A DNA stretch of 64,000 bases from Cyanobacteriota bacterium (lineage in GTDB: Bacteria; Cyanobacteriota; Vampirovibrionia; Vampirovibrionales; Vampirovibrionaceae): assembly GCA_019751815.1 (NCBI GenBank), contig JAIEMW010000004.1, positions 725,933 to 789,932 on the forward strand, given 5' to 3'. Position 1 is the stretch's first letter, and the number at the start of each line of letters is the position of its first letter. Of the stretch, positions 52,883 through 61,270 are shown piece after piece. Under the pieces are notes generated by a model. It did no database searches. It was given only the letters and a program-made list of their open reading frames with translations, and was not told the DNA's origin. The translations under genes and the position numbers were made by a program.

Positions 52883-53563
52883 ATGCGTTTTCCCGTTTCT
52901 CAAAACTCACTTACCAAGGCCTTTGCCTTTTTCGGCTTTTTGGCTTTGCTCAATGCACAGCAGGCCAGTCAAGCTGCAGAGCGTTGCTACTATATTGACG
53001 ATCCCTCTAATCGGGATAACGTTACTTTTACCTCTGATGCGCCTGTGGAAGTGGTTAACGGGCATACCACTCAGATTAAAGGCAAAGTCTGCCTGGATTC
53101 TAGCTTTCAATTTGATGCCAAACACCCTTTCTCTGTTTCCTTTGATGTGGATCTCAACAGCATTGATACCGGGATTCCCCTGCGCAATCAGCATTTGAGA
53201 GAAAACTTTCTCCAAACAGACAAATTCCCCAAAGCCATCTTTAGAGCGACCAGTGTGAAATTGAGCAAAAAGCCTCCCTTCAAAGCTGGGGAAGTAGTCA
53301 CTGTGACGGCCAATGGTCAATTTACGGTTCACGGTAAAACACAACCCAAATCCATTGTGGTGAAGGTTACAAACTTGCCGGAATCTGAGTCTACTCGTCA
53401 CCGCTTTAGCTCAGGCGATTTGATCCGGGTGAAGGCCACTTTCCCAGTGGAGCTTCAAAAATACAACATCGAGCGACCCACTGCCCTGTTTTACAAGCTG
53501 GCCGATACGGTCTTTGTAACAGTGGATGCAATTGGCACTTCTGATAAGGACGCCTTGAAGTAA
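52883..53563 (+). CDS. secreted YceI-family lipocalin-like protein
   Basis: 226 residues with a signal peptide (about 1-32, AFAFFGFLALLNAQQASQA) and AGGAG about 12 bases before the ATG. The mature part fits the YceI beta-barrel: VTFTSDAPVEVVNGHTTQIK, FSVSFDVDLNSIDTGIPLRN, LRENFLQTDKFPKAIFRATS (the HLRs-DFLdxxkyPxxxFxs signature) and GQFTVHGKTQPKSIVVKV. YceI proteins bind isoprenoid-like or other hydrophobic ligands in the periplasm. Two Cys in the mature N-terminus could form a disulfide. It lies on the same strand 104 bases after the bufferin-like genes and before their first terminator, so it may be part of that operon. Confidence 0.88.
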   Translation: MRFPVSQNSLTKAFAFFGFLALLNAQQASQAAERCYYIDDPSNRDNVTFTSDAPVEVVNGHTTQIKGKVCLDSSFQFDAKHPFSVSFDVDLNSIDTGIPLRNQHLRENFLQTDKFPKAIFRATSVKLSKKPPFKAGEVVTVTANGQFTVHGKTQPKSIVVKVTNLPESESTRHRFSSGDLIRVKATFPVELQKYNIERPTALFYKLADTVFVTVDAIGTSDKDALK

Positions 53564-53580
53564 GCATTAATAAACACTCA

Positions 53581-53611
53581 AAAGCCCCGGTTAATTTTTA
53601 ACCGGGGCTTT
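53581..53611. terminator. bidirectional terminator-like hairpin between yceI-like gene and secG
   Basis: AAAGCCCCGGTTAA (53581-53594) pairs perfectly with TTAACCGGGGCTTT (53598-53611) around TTT. The 14-bp stem sits between two convergent genes. The T-run after it is short, so it relies on the strong stem with T residues in its own arm. Confidence 0.8.
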
Positions 53612-53634
53612 GTGATCTAGAAATAGAGTCCGAA

Positions 53635-53862
53635 TTAGAAATAGTACCCAAGCACAAAGGAGACAATAAAGAAGACAATGGCCACTTGAGTGGTTACTTT
53701 ATTGAGAGCGGTTTCGGCCCCTTTTTGGCTGGAAAAAAGCTGTGCAGCACCGCCTATACCACCCATCCCGTCACTTTTTGGCGAGTGCAGGAGGACCAGT
53801 ACGATAAAAATCACCGCGGATGCGGCTTGCAGAATCTGTAGCGCTAATTTGAGCATTTCCAT
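53635..53862 (-). CDS. secG: preprotein translocase subunit SecG
   Basis: 75 residues from ATG 53862 (MEMLKLALQILQAASAVIFI), preceded by a weak GGGAT. Two membrane helices flank the SecG signature SPKSDGMGGIGGAAQLFSSQ, followed by GAETALNKVTTQVAIVFFI. Part of the SecYEG export channel. Longer in-frame starts up to 53940 add polar residues not typical of the family. Confidence 0.93.
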   Translation of the reverse strand: MEMLKLALQILQAASAVIFIVLVLLHSPKSDGMGGIGGAAQLFSSQKGAETALNKVTTQVAIVFFIVSFVLGYYF

Positions 53863-53996
53863 GGTGAAAATCCCTATGCTAGATGAGTTGTATTTAAGCA
53901 TGAAGGGAGTACCGAGGAAATAGAAACCCTTTATTCTCAACCCCAGTTCCAGTAGGATAGAATCACTTAGAGGTGAGTATTCTAAAGGTCACGTCC

Positions 53997-54728
53997 ATGC
54001 AGAAACGGTTTCCACTGAAACGGCTTTCTCGCAGTGCTATCATAGCACTGTTGCTACTGGTCAGTTGCTTTGCTCTTCTGCCAGAGCTTCTTCAGCCAAA
54101 GGCTTTGGGTGAAGTGCGTCGTAGCCGTCTGAGTCAGCTGATTCAGGAAAAGCCAACGCTTTACTTGCCGTCTCGGCTTTTAATCGGCGTCGATAACCGG
54201 ATTGTGGTCCGTGCCGCTGCAGGGAGTCAAGTGCGCCTGTATCTTTCTCCTGGCAACAGTGGATTTCGCTCCCCGGATGGTCAGATTCTCCAGGTGAGTG
54301 AAGAGCATCAGGCATTGGATGGAACGATTCCAGAGAACGGGGTGTTGCAGTTACAAGTCCCCGTACCCAACGAGGACGATTTGATTGGACGAGATGTCTA
54401 TCTAGATGCTGTGACTTGGCAAAATCCAGACTATTCGGATCTCAAGCGGATGGAATGGGTTGATGCAACGGGTCGAAGAGCGACAGACAATAAAATTTCC
54501 ATTGCCAAAACCGTCGATCCCAAACGCGGGGCGAATGTGATTCCTTCACTGCCTGGACTGCCGAGTAACGCTCTGCAGCAATTGGGTACAGTGGTTGATG
54601 CAGAAACCTCTGGGGATGCCCGTAAAAAAGAACTGGTTGACCCGAATGGGTCTCGAGATGCCCGGTTTTTTATGGATCAGAACAGCTTTATCCAGCGGCC
54701 TGGTGCTTTAAGCCCGAGCTTAAAATAA
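53997..54728 (+). CDS. secreted hypothetical protein
   Basis: 243 residues from ATG 53997, with AAAGG about 9 bases upstream; GTG 53973 is an alternative. The signal peptide or anchor is residues about 12-33 (SAIIALLLLVSCFALLPELL). The exported part starts with VRRSRLSQLIQEKPTLYLPS, has a beta-rich centre (IGVDNRIVVRAAAGSQVRLY) and a low-complexity end. No family recognised. It converges on the putative protease gene with a 3-base gap. Confidence 0.65.
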   Translation: MQKRFPLKRLSRSAIIALLLLVSCFALLPELLQPKALGEVRRSRLSQLIQEKPTLYLPSRLLIGVDNRIVVRAAAGSQVRLYLSPGNSGFRSPDGQILQVSEEHQALDGTIPENGVLQLQVPVPNEDDLIGRDVYLDAVTWQNPDYSDLKRMEWVDATGRRATDNKISIAKTVDPKRGANVIPSLPGLPSNALQQLGTVVDAETSGDARKKELVDPNGSRDARFFMDQNSFIQRPGALSPSLK

Positions 54729-54731
54729 ACC

Positions 54732-56504
54732 CTAAGCCGCTTGCCGGCCAGGATAGTACCCCTGAGGATATGTTGGATAATAAGCCGGTGGGTAGTAGGC
54801 TTGGGTCCAATAAGCCGCTTGCCCAGGATAAGTTTGCCCAATAGAGAGCGGGAAGGGGTAATTGGCAGCAGGATACTGTGCTTGGCTCGGTTCTGGGTTG
54901 GTAGTAGGAGCAGACACGGTTTCTGTAACACTTGCAGGAGTAAATGCATCCGCAGGCAGAGGGTCTTTGCTCTGTTGTAACGGGGCGAAGTGGGCTCTGT
55001 CTTCATCGGTTGGGGTGAAGTAGCCGGGAATCTGCTCAATTTCAGTGTTTATCTGGTCAGCCAATTTGTACGGCATCCCCGCATGATGAATCCGTGGGAT
55101 CAATTCTCTGGCCGAGCGAATCACGGGCTCGGGGATATTGTCATCACTGTCTACCACGACAAACTTTACTTCACCGTCTTTTTTATCCACAAAGGCACTG
55201 GTCACCGTGATTTCATGCCCACCAATGATTTGCCCTGAAGCATCGGTTTCTGTGATGCCAATAATCACAAATTCACCCATTTTTAGGGCGTTAATCAGGT
55301 CGGAAGTGGTTTGTTCAAAGGTTCTGGTATAGCCGTAGAGGTAGGATTGACCTTCTTCTTCTGGTTTTGGATTGGCTTTTCCGGCAACTACTTGGTAGGT
55401 GACAGAAATAACCCCACCGTTGTCTTTAATAATCGATTCCATCAGGGTTTTTTCAGGCTCGGTGAGGCCTTTACTTTGAATACTGGGGTTGTTGGCGTCA
55501 CGGAAATCTGTTGCTGGGTCGTAGGTTCGTCGAGTCACCAAAAAAGTGAGCGCGGATTGATAGGCTGTCTCAATACCTGTGCGGGTATTTCTGGTTTTAT
55601 TGGCACTAATGGCTCGAATATACCCTGCTGTGGGAAGGTCTACTTTTATTTGTACCGTGTCAGGACCGGTCAGGGAGTATTTAATCTGATTCTCTTTGAG
55701 AACGGTCTCAGCCTGGCTGGGATCGTGAGGAGAAATTTCGTGAAAGGTGCTGGCTTCAAAAAATGCCCGCAGGGGACTGGTCAGTTCCACAAGCTGCCTG
55801 CTGAGTTCAGCGGGGTTTTTATCCGCCATATAGTACATTACACTGGAGGCCACACAAGTGGCGCTGTTATTGACGTTTAAGTCATTCCAGGAAATGGGTT
55901 GCGTGGGGGCAAACTCGTTGGCCCGGTTGAGCAGGCTGTGGTTATTGCGAGTGGCCAGAATGTCTTTGGCGGCTTTTTCGCTCAGTGTGCCAAATTTTTG
56001 GGTGATGGTGTATGGTTTGTTGAGAATCCGGACGAGGTCATTGAGTGTGGTATCTGGGTCAAACCCTCTGGCACGTGGGGTGGTGATAAGCGCATGCAAA
56101 TAATACAGCGTCGAATGGCCCGTCTCTGTACTGAGATTGGTGAGTGCCCCAGACTTTAACAGGGTATGCAGGTGGCGCCGACCTTCGAGAGTAAGACGTT
56201 TGGAGACCGCATGAAACATTTTGAGCCGTTGAAAGAGGGTTTCTCTGCTGTCTTGCGTGCCAATGGCAAGAAAACGGGACAGTCGACGGGTGGAAAACGG
56301 GTGCAGTAGCAGCATTTTAAGCCGATCACCAGCAGTCTCTTCAATCACGGCAGGCTTGAGACGGCGTTGTTCAAATTGGTCAAACACTCTTGGCTGGATG
56401 GCAGGCTGATAGACTGCGGCAGAAGCCTGTGGCTGGTTGCCAGAAAATAGGTGTGGGTGATTGTGTTGAGAGAGACCTGATACGCCCACGGTGGCTCCTG
56501 TCAT
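54732..56504 (-). CDS. putative papain-like cysteine protease with Tyr/Pro-rich tail
   Basis: 590 residues, no signal peptide. A possible catalytic triad is visible: Cys in LNVNNSATCVASSVMYYM (about residue 217), His in GQIIGGHEITVTSAFV (about 430) and Asp in KFVVVDSDDN soon after. Cys at the start of a helix, His beginning a beta-strand and Asp on the next strand is the papain/C39/transglutaminase order. About 200 residues precede the Cys. The last ~80 residues are Pro/Tyr/Gln-rich (AYYPPAYYPTYPQGYYPG). It could be an effector-like or cell-surface enzyme, but this is inference from three short motifs and there is no family match I can name. Confidence 0.55.
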   Translation of the reverse strand: MTGATVGVSGLSQHNHPHLFSGNQPQASAAVYQPAIQPRVFDQFEQRRLKPAVIEETAGDRLKMLLLHPFSTRRLSRFLAIGTQDSRETLFQRLKMFHAVSKRLTLEGRRHLHTLLKSGALTNLSTETGHSTLYYLHALITTPRARGFDPDTTLNDLVRILNKPYTITQKFGTLSEKAAKDILATRNNHSLLNRANEFAPTQPISWNDLNVNNSATCVASSVMYYMADKNPAELSRQLVELTSPLRAFFEASTFHEISPHDPSQAETVLKENQIKYSLTGPDTVQIKVDLPTAGYIRAISANKTRNTRTGIETAYQSALTFLVTRRTYDPATDFRDANNPSIQSKGLTEPEKTLMESIIKDNGGVISVTYQVVAGKANPKPEEEGQSYLYGYTRTFEQTTSDLINALKMGEFVIIGITETDASGQIIGGHEITVTSAFVDKKDGEVKFVVVDSDDNIPEPVIRSARELIPRIHHAGMPYKLADQINTEIEQIPGYFTPTDEDRAHFAPLQQSKDPLPADAFTPASVTETVSAPTTNPEPSQAQYPAANYPFPLSIGQTYPGQAAYWTQAYYPPAYYPTYPQGYYPGRQAA

Positions 56505-56640
56505 GATACTTCCTGTGTGTGATTTAAATGCGATTTCAACTCAAGCGTCTGGATTATAAAAACCACTGAGCCCATTTTGTTGCGGGTTTGGTTGCGGGTT
56601 TGTTTGTTGACCATGGGGCAACGTGTAACGAAATCGAATT

Positions 56641-57303
56641 TTATGAGTCCAGTTTTGTGTTTTCGGCCTGAATTTGCAAGGTATTCAGGCGCTCTTGGAC
56701 CAGCTGTGTGAGTGCTTCTAAATCACTCTGGGGGGAAACAGGGATGAGTTCCCCAATGTGAACCACCAGTTTGGGGTATTTCTTATTTTTTCTGGGAACC
56801 CAGGCAATACCAATGGGCAAGATGGGTTTGTTGCAGGTTTTTGCCATAAAGGCCACCCCTTTTTTGGGCTGATGAACCTGCCCGTCTTTGGAGCGGGTGC
56901 CTTCAGGAAAGATGCCGAGAAGCCAATCACCGGATTCTAAAACCACTTTAGACGTTCGAATGGTGGCCATCTCCAACTTGTCTCGGTTGACGGAAAATGC
57001 CCCAACCAGTCGGTAGCCAATGCCTTTGAGCCATGGCGTGAAAAGCTCTTTTTTGGACATATAAGCAACCGGACGGCACGTAGCCGAAGAGACAATGGGA
57101 GGATCGAAAGTAGAACTATGCGTTGCCGCCACAATATAGGAGCCAAAAGACCTGGGAGGCAGGTTGTTTTTGCCTGTGATAACGATTTGGTTTTTGAAAA
57201 AAAAGGAAATGTAGTAAGACCAAGCCACAAAGCGGTGAAAGCATTGACTGAATAGGCCCAGGTTGGCTGGTGTCAGTTTGGCAAAATTTGTGTCTTTAAA
57301 CAT
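56641..57303 (-). CDS. plsC: 1-acyl-sn-glycerol-3-phosphate acyltransferase
   Basis: 220 residues from ATG 57303 (MFKDTNFAKLTPANLGLFSQ); an upstream start at 57411 would run into aroA. Acyltransferase motif I HSSTFD (HxxxxD), motif II GAFSVNRDKLE, motif III FPEGTRSKDG and motif IV (PILPIGIAWVP) are present. Makes phosphatidic acid from lysophosphatidic acid at the inner membrane. It lies 25 bases after aroA on the same strand. Confidence 0.92.
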   Translation of the reverse strand: MFKDTNFAKLTPANLGLFSQCFHRFVAWSYYISFFFKNQIVITGKNNLPPRSFGSYIVAATHSSTFDPPIVSSATCRPVAYMSKKELFTPWLKGIGYRLVGAFSVNRDKLEMATIRTSKVVLESGDWLLGIFPEGTRSKDGQVHQPKKGVAFMAKTCNKPILPIGIAWVPRKNKKYPKLVVHIGELIPVSPQSDLEALTQLVQERLNTLQIQAENTKLDS

Positions 57304-57328
57304 AGCAAGTCTTATTTTAGCCCAGTTT

Positions 57329-58747
57329 CTAGCCCAGTCGAATGGCCTGCAGTTGCTGCCAGGTGGTCCAAAAATTTGGATAAGAAACAGCCACAGACTC
57401 CGGTGCTTCAATCGACCAAAGACTTCCAGGATCCACGATCAGGTTTAACACGGCAAGCGCCATCACGATTCGATGATCACCCCCGGTTTTTATTGGCTGG
57501 AGAGGATGCATGTGGGAAACAGGACCTGAAGAATGGGCATTTATTTGCACCCCATCGGGTCGCTCAATCACCGGGTAGCCCAGTTGTTTTAAAGCATCAC
57601 ATAGAACATGCAGACGGTCCGATTCTTTCACCCGAAGTTCTGCGGCCCCTTGCAGCTCAAAGGCCTCTGGCCTGGTAACCGCAGCGGCAATCAGCACAGG
57701 GAGCTCATCAATCAAGCTAGCAATACCCAGACTGGCTATACTGTTTATCCCGGTGTCACTCGTTTTGAGTGTGCCAGCCTGCACTCGAATACTACCGACA
57801 GGCTCGCCGTGATAATCATCCGTTTGCGTCACAGTGCAAAGTGCGCCCCAGGATTTCAACACGTCTAAAAAACCGATTCTTGTTGGATTAAGCCCAATGC
57901 CAGAGATTGTCAAATCACTGCCAGGAATACAGGCTGAGGCGGTGAGCCAAAAACTGGCCGAAGAAGGATCTCCGGGGACTTGGAAATGCTGTTTAGGGGC
58001 TTGGGCCCGCCAGTGTCGATTGGGCAATACCGTAATGGTTTTTTTATCTGTGCTGACTGTAAGTGGAGCATCAAGAGCGCACAAGAGCCTCTCTGTATGG
58101 TCTCGACTCTGTGTGGGCTCTATAATGAGAGTAGGGCCTGTTCCGCTGAAGAGTCCAGCAAAAATGATCGCGGATTTGACCTGTGCAGAGGAAATGGGCA
58201 AGGTGTAATTGATTTCGTTTAGGGCGCTAGAGAGCGCTGGCTGAATGGTAAGGGGGGCTGTGATTTTTCCAGGGGAAGATTCAGACTGAGTCCCTGTGAT
58301 ACGGGCCCCCATTTGGCTGAGCGGGGTGATAATTCTTTCCATCGGACGGGTTTGCAGAGAGTCATCACCGGTAAAGCGAATCTGTTGAGTATTGTTGCTT
58401 AAGACGTCTGAGCACAGCAGGCCAGAGAGAAGCCTCATGGTGGTGCCTGAATTTTGGGCGTTTAAGACCAGCGTTTCCCCAGACTGAAGGCGGGTATTCT
58501 GCTCAGGCTTGATAAGGGGGCTCAATTTATGATTATTCCCTTGAGAGTTGGCTTGTATCGTTATCCCCAAATGTTCCAGGCAGTCGATAGTGGCCATCAC
58601 ATCGGCGCTGGCCAGCAGCCCGTCTATCTCGCTGGGTTTTTGCAATAGGCTGGCCACCATCAGCACCCTGTGGCTGATAGATTTATCCCCAGGGATCATC
58701 AGAGGCTGTTTGAGGAGGTGATTGGTTAATGGATTCTTCGTGCTCAT
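57329..58747 (-). CDS. aroA: 3-phosphoshikimate 1-carboxyvinyltransferase (EPSP synthase)
   Basis: Sixth step of the shikimate pathway. The N-terminal PEP/S3P site is MIPGDKSISHRVLMVASLLQ, followed by LNAQNSGTTMRLLSGLL, RFTGDDSLQTRPMERIITPL and SAQVKSAIIFAGLFS. The C-terminal part has VPGDPSSASFWLTASACIPG and ELRVKESDRLHVLCDAL. At 472 residues it is 30-40 longer than usual, owing to small insertions near residues 82-100 and 150-170. The N-terminal active-site region resembles Ala/Gly variants only in part, so no class is assigned. Confidence 0.95.
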   Translation of the reverse strand: MSTKNPLTNHLLKQPLMIPGDKSISHRVLMVASLLQKPSEIDGLLASADVMATIDCLEHLGITIQANSQGNNHKLSPLIKPEQNTRLQSGETLVLNAQNSGTTMRLLSGLLCSDVLSNNTQQIRFTGDDSLQTRPMERIITPLSQMGARITGTQSESSPGKITAPLTIQPALSSALNEINYTLPISSAQVKSAIIFAGLFSGTGPTLIIEPTQSRDHTERLLCALDAPLTVSTDKKTITVLPNRHWRAQAPKQHFQVPGDPSSASFWLTASACIPGSDLTISGIGLNPTRIGFLDVLKSWGALCTVTQTDDYHGEPVGSIRVQAGTLKTSDTGINSIASLGIASLIDELPVLIAAAVTRPEAFELQGAAELRVKESDRLHVLCDALKQLGYPVIERPDGVQINAHSSGPVSHMHPLQPIKTGGDHRIVMALAVLNLIVDPGSLWSIEAPESVAVSYPNFWTTWQQLQAIRLG

Positions 58748-58873
58748 GAGAGTTATAGGGTAACACGCCCAAAACAGGTCGTCTCAGTGCCAGAAAGGGC
58801 CTCAAAAGAATTGACTTACAATAAGGGAGATACGGACCCAGCAGAAAATGGGTGGTTAAAAAATAGGTGAATC

Positions 58874-60382
58874 ATGACCATGTCGGTTCAAGACAACATA
58901 GACTGGGTGGCAGTCCCTCAGACGGAATCGTATTTGTCCCAATACTTGCTTTCTGCGATGTTTCCAATGGGTTTAGGGGTACAAGTAGGCCAAAATCGTC
59001 CGTCTTTTGATATTCTGTTTGACGGGATTTTTATTGTGTTGTGCCCCGATCGGTTGGCGGTTCAGCGGCATCTGGCGACCCTTTCTCGCTATACGGAGAT
59101 GAAAGATAAAGATGAACGCTTTCCTGCGATTCAAGTGTACCGCCTTGACGGGCATCAGCCGCCACATCAGGAAAGGGCTTTATTACAGAATTTACAAGAG
59201 AATCCATCCAGGCAGAATGGGCAAAACGGACGGACACTTGTATTTACGACGTTTCAGAAATTTAAATCCATCCAATTTGTCGATTTTTTGGCTCATGTGG
59301 TTGCTCGTGGGGCGGTGGCCAAGTTGGTGATTGAAGATGCCCATTTGCTGATTCCAGAATCTCCCCTAACAGTCTATGATTTGGCAGTAAGCGATCAAGA
59401 AAATAACCTTCAAAAGGCCTTGATGGAAGTGCTTCGGAGTCTAAAAACCTTACCACCGACCTTGCTGTTAACCCCCCCGCTTCCGGCTGAAGTGGCGGAA
59501 AATCTGAGAGAGTCGTTTCGCTTACCTATCTTAAAGACTAGAGAATTGGCACTGTCTGCTTGGGCCTACCCACAGGTTATGGGGTTTACAAGTGAGCAAG
59601 CCAAAAAAGCCCAATTAATCGAATTTTTATCGGATGAGAGTGTGTCTTGCTTTGTTTTACTCACTTCTTCCAGGAAACGGGCCTCTATGTTGGCTGACTG
59701 GCTTAAAGAACAGGATTTTTTGAAATCCGGCTCGCAAAAAAGGCAAGTGATTCGGCTGAATCCAGCCGAGGATGAGGCGACAGAGCTTTTGTCCATGTCT
59801 CAGTTGGAGGCTTGTCTGGATCAAGGAGAGCCGTGTGTGGTTGTTTCAGGCCCTCAGCTGATTCGGTTTTATTCAGAAATGTCTTCAGCTTCTGGTGTAG
59901 GTTCTGGTTCTGGATTTGAATCGCGAAATTTGATTTTTTGGGATTCGCCCCAAAGCCTTTGGCAGCTAGGTATATGGACTTACCAGCCAGAGCGTTCCGC
60001 TTGGGGCAATGTTTATATCTTCCATAGCAGAGAAGATTTTCAGCGAATCCAGAATATGTGGTTATTTCGCCTATCCCACCAGAAAGGGATATTGCCAGAA
60101 GTGCAAAACAGGCTTCAGGCTATAAGGCACTGGATATTGGACAGTCAATGTCATACAAAATCCCTGGCCTTATATTTTTTGGGTAGGTTTGAGTCTGAAT
60201 CGGGAGTGATTGAAGAGTCTGTTGGTTTCTGTTGTGAGTGTTCGGGGTGTTTTCGACGAGACAGATTACAGAAGAGAGGTACAGCCCTCTCAGGTCAGCG
60301 CCAAAACACGCGCCAAAACACTCGCCAAAACACTCGTTGGATGGAAGGATGGCGTTATGTTCTGCGCCACTTTATTTATTAA
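58874..60382 (+). CDS. RecQ-like protein lacking ATPase motifs (pseudo-helicase)
   Basis: 502 residues that follow the RecQ layout but miss its catalytic residues. There is no Walker A where a PTGGGKS loop is expected (the region reads ILFDGIFIVLCPDRLAVQRH). Motif II is KLVIEDAHLLI instead of DEAH. The second RecA-like domain has FVLLTSSRKRASMLADWL and ends in NLIFWDSPQSLWQLGIWTYQ, where RecQ carries the GRAGRDG arginine-finger motif. The zinc region is recognisable: CHTKSLALYFLGRFESE then FCCECSGCF. A QNTR repeat and a basic end follow. It may bind DNA without unwinding it. Confidence 0.6.
   Translation: MTMSVQDNIDWVAVPQTESYLSQYLLSAMFPMGLGVQVGQNRPSFDILFDGIFIVLCPDRLAVQRHLATLSRYTEMKDKDERFPAIQVYRLDGHQPPHQERALLQNLQENPSRQNGQNGRTLVFTTFQKFKSIQFVDFLAHVVARGAVAKLVIEDAHLLIPESPLTVYDLAVSDQENNLQKALMEVLRSLKTLPPTLLLTPPLPAEVAENLRESFRLPILKTRELALSAWAYPQVMGFTSEQAKKAQLIEFLSDESVSCFVLLTSSRKRASMLADWLKEQDFLKSGSQKRQVIRLNPAEDEATELLSMSQLEACLDQGEPCVVVSGPQLIRFYSEMSSASGVGSGSGFESRNLIFWDSPQSLWQLGIWTYQPERSAWGNVYIFHSREDFQRIQNMWLFRLSHQKGILPEVQNRLQAIRHWILDSQCHTKSLALYFLGRFESESGVIEESVGFCCECSGCFRRDRLQKRGTALSGQRQNTRQNTRQNTRWMEGWRYVLRHFIY
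60302..60337 (+). repeat. three 12-bp coding repeats (QNTR)
   Basis: CAAAACACGCGC and two near-copies (CAAAACACTCGC, CAAAACACTCGT) encode QNTR three times at the basic C-terminus of the RecQ-like protein. Confidence 0.9.
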
Positions 60383-60385
60383 TAT

Positions 60386-60414
60386 ACCTGCTACAGGTGT
60401 TATCACGATATAAT
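60386..60414 (+). promoter_or_regulatory. motA promoter region with inverted repeat
   Basis: A perfect -10, TATAAT, lies at 60409-60414, 50 bases before the motA GTG. Where the -35 would be expected there is an inverted repeat, ACCTG-CTA-CAGGT (60386-60398), rather than a good -35 hexamer, so an activator or operator is possible. The overlapping CGATATAA also resembles a flagellar sigma-28 -10, but no matching -35 is clear. Confidence 0.4.
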
Positions 60415-60463
60415 GGGAGGCACTGACCACTCAGTCGTGATTAATTGAGAGAGCTAAATTCAC

Positions 60464-61243
60464 GTGGATATATTTTCGCTTATTGGAGCAGCCCTGGGGC
60501 TTTTTGCTGTTCTTGGAGGAGCCCTCCTGGAAGGCTTGGGACTCAATGCTATTGTCCAACCTACCGCCTTTATTATCGTAATGGGGGGTACTGCTGGTGC
60601 TGTGCTTCTTAGTCACCCGGGGAACGAACTTTCAGACTGTGTAAAATATCTACCTGGGGTGTTTTTGCCGCCCAAAGAAAATATGAAAGAGATTATTGAG
60701 TCTCTGGTCAATCTGGCGTTGAAAGCCAGAAAAGAAGGGATCTTAGCCCTTCAGGGAGATATTCGGGACTTGAGTGACCCGTTTTTAAAGAAAGGCTTGG
60801 AGCTGATGACGGACGGGACTGATCCGGATCTCCTTCGAGACCTATTAGAAACCGAATTGAGAATGTTTGAGGAAGAAATTGGCCATAGTGCTAAAGTATT
60901 TGAGTCTGCCGGTGGTTTTTCCCCGACGGTGGGTATCTTGGGTGCTGTTTTGGGCCTCATTCACGTTATGGAAAACCTAAACGACCCTGCCAAACTGGGT
61001 TCTGGTATCGCCGTTGCCTTTGTTGCCACTGTGTACGGGGTGGGCTTTGCCAACCTGATTGCCCTACCGCTGGCCAACAAAATTAAATTTAAAGGGAAGG
61101 GCTCGATTTTGGCCCGAGAAATGATGATTGAAGGGATTCTGTCGATTCAGGCAGGGGAAAGCCCTAACTTTATTCGTGAAAAGCTGAAGGTCTTCCTCAG
61201 TGGCAAGGATGCCAAAGAAGCTCAAGCTGAAGTGGCAGAATAA
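60464..61243 (+). CDS. motA: flagellar motor stator protein MotA
   Basis: 259 residues, GTG start at 60464. Four membrane helices: two at the N-terminus (SLIGAALGLFAVLGGALLEG; AFIIVMGGTAGAVLLSHPG) and two near 150-205 with the conserved Pro in GGFSPTVGILGAVLGLIHVM, and AVAFVATVYGVGFANLIALP. The cytoplasmic loop between them has the charged helices that touch the rotor. It forms the MotA5B2 stator with MotB, whose gene follows after 27 bases. Confidence 0.95.
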   Translation: MDIFSLIGAALGLFAVLGGALLEGLGLNAIVQPTAFIIVMGGTAGAVLLSHPGNELSDCVKYLPGVFLPPKENMKEIIESLVNLALKARKEGILALQGDIRDLSDPFLKKGLELMTDGTDPDLLRDLLETELRMFEEEIGHSAKVFESAGGFSPTVGILGAVLGLIHVMENLNDPAKLGSGIAVAFVATVYGVGFANLIALPLANKIKFKGKGSILAREMMIEGILSIQAGESPNFIREKLKVFLSGKDAKEAQAEVAE

Positions 61244-61270
61244 TAATCCCCTTTTAGACAGGACGCACCC

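Noticed and set aside
55311-55880. Plus-strand open frame of 189 codons opposite the putative cysteine protease
   Set aside because: Gly/Phe/Val-rich antisense translation with no start signal; the minus-strand frame is three times longer and ends 3 bases from its convergent neighbour.
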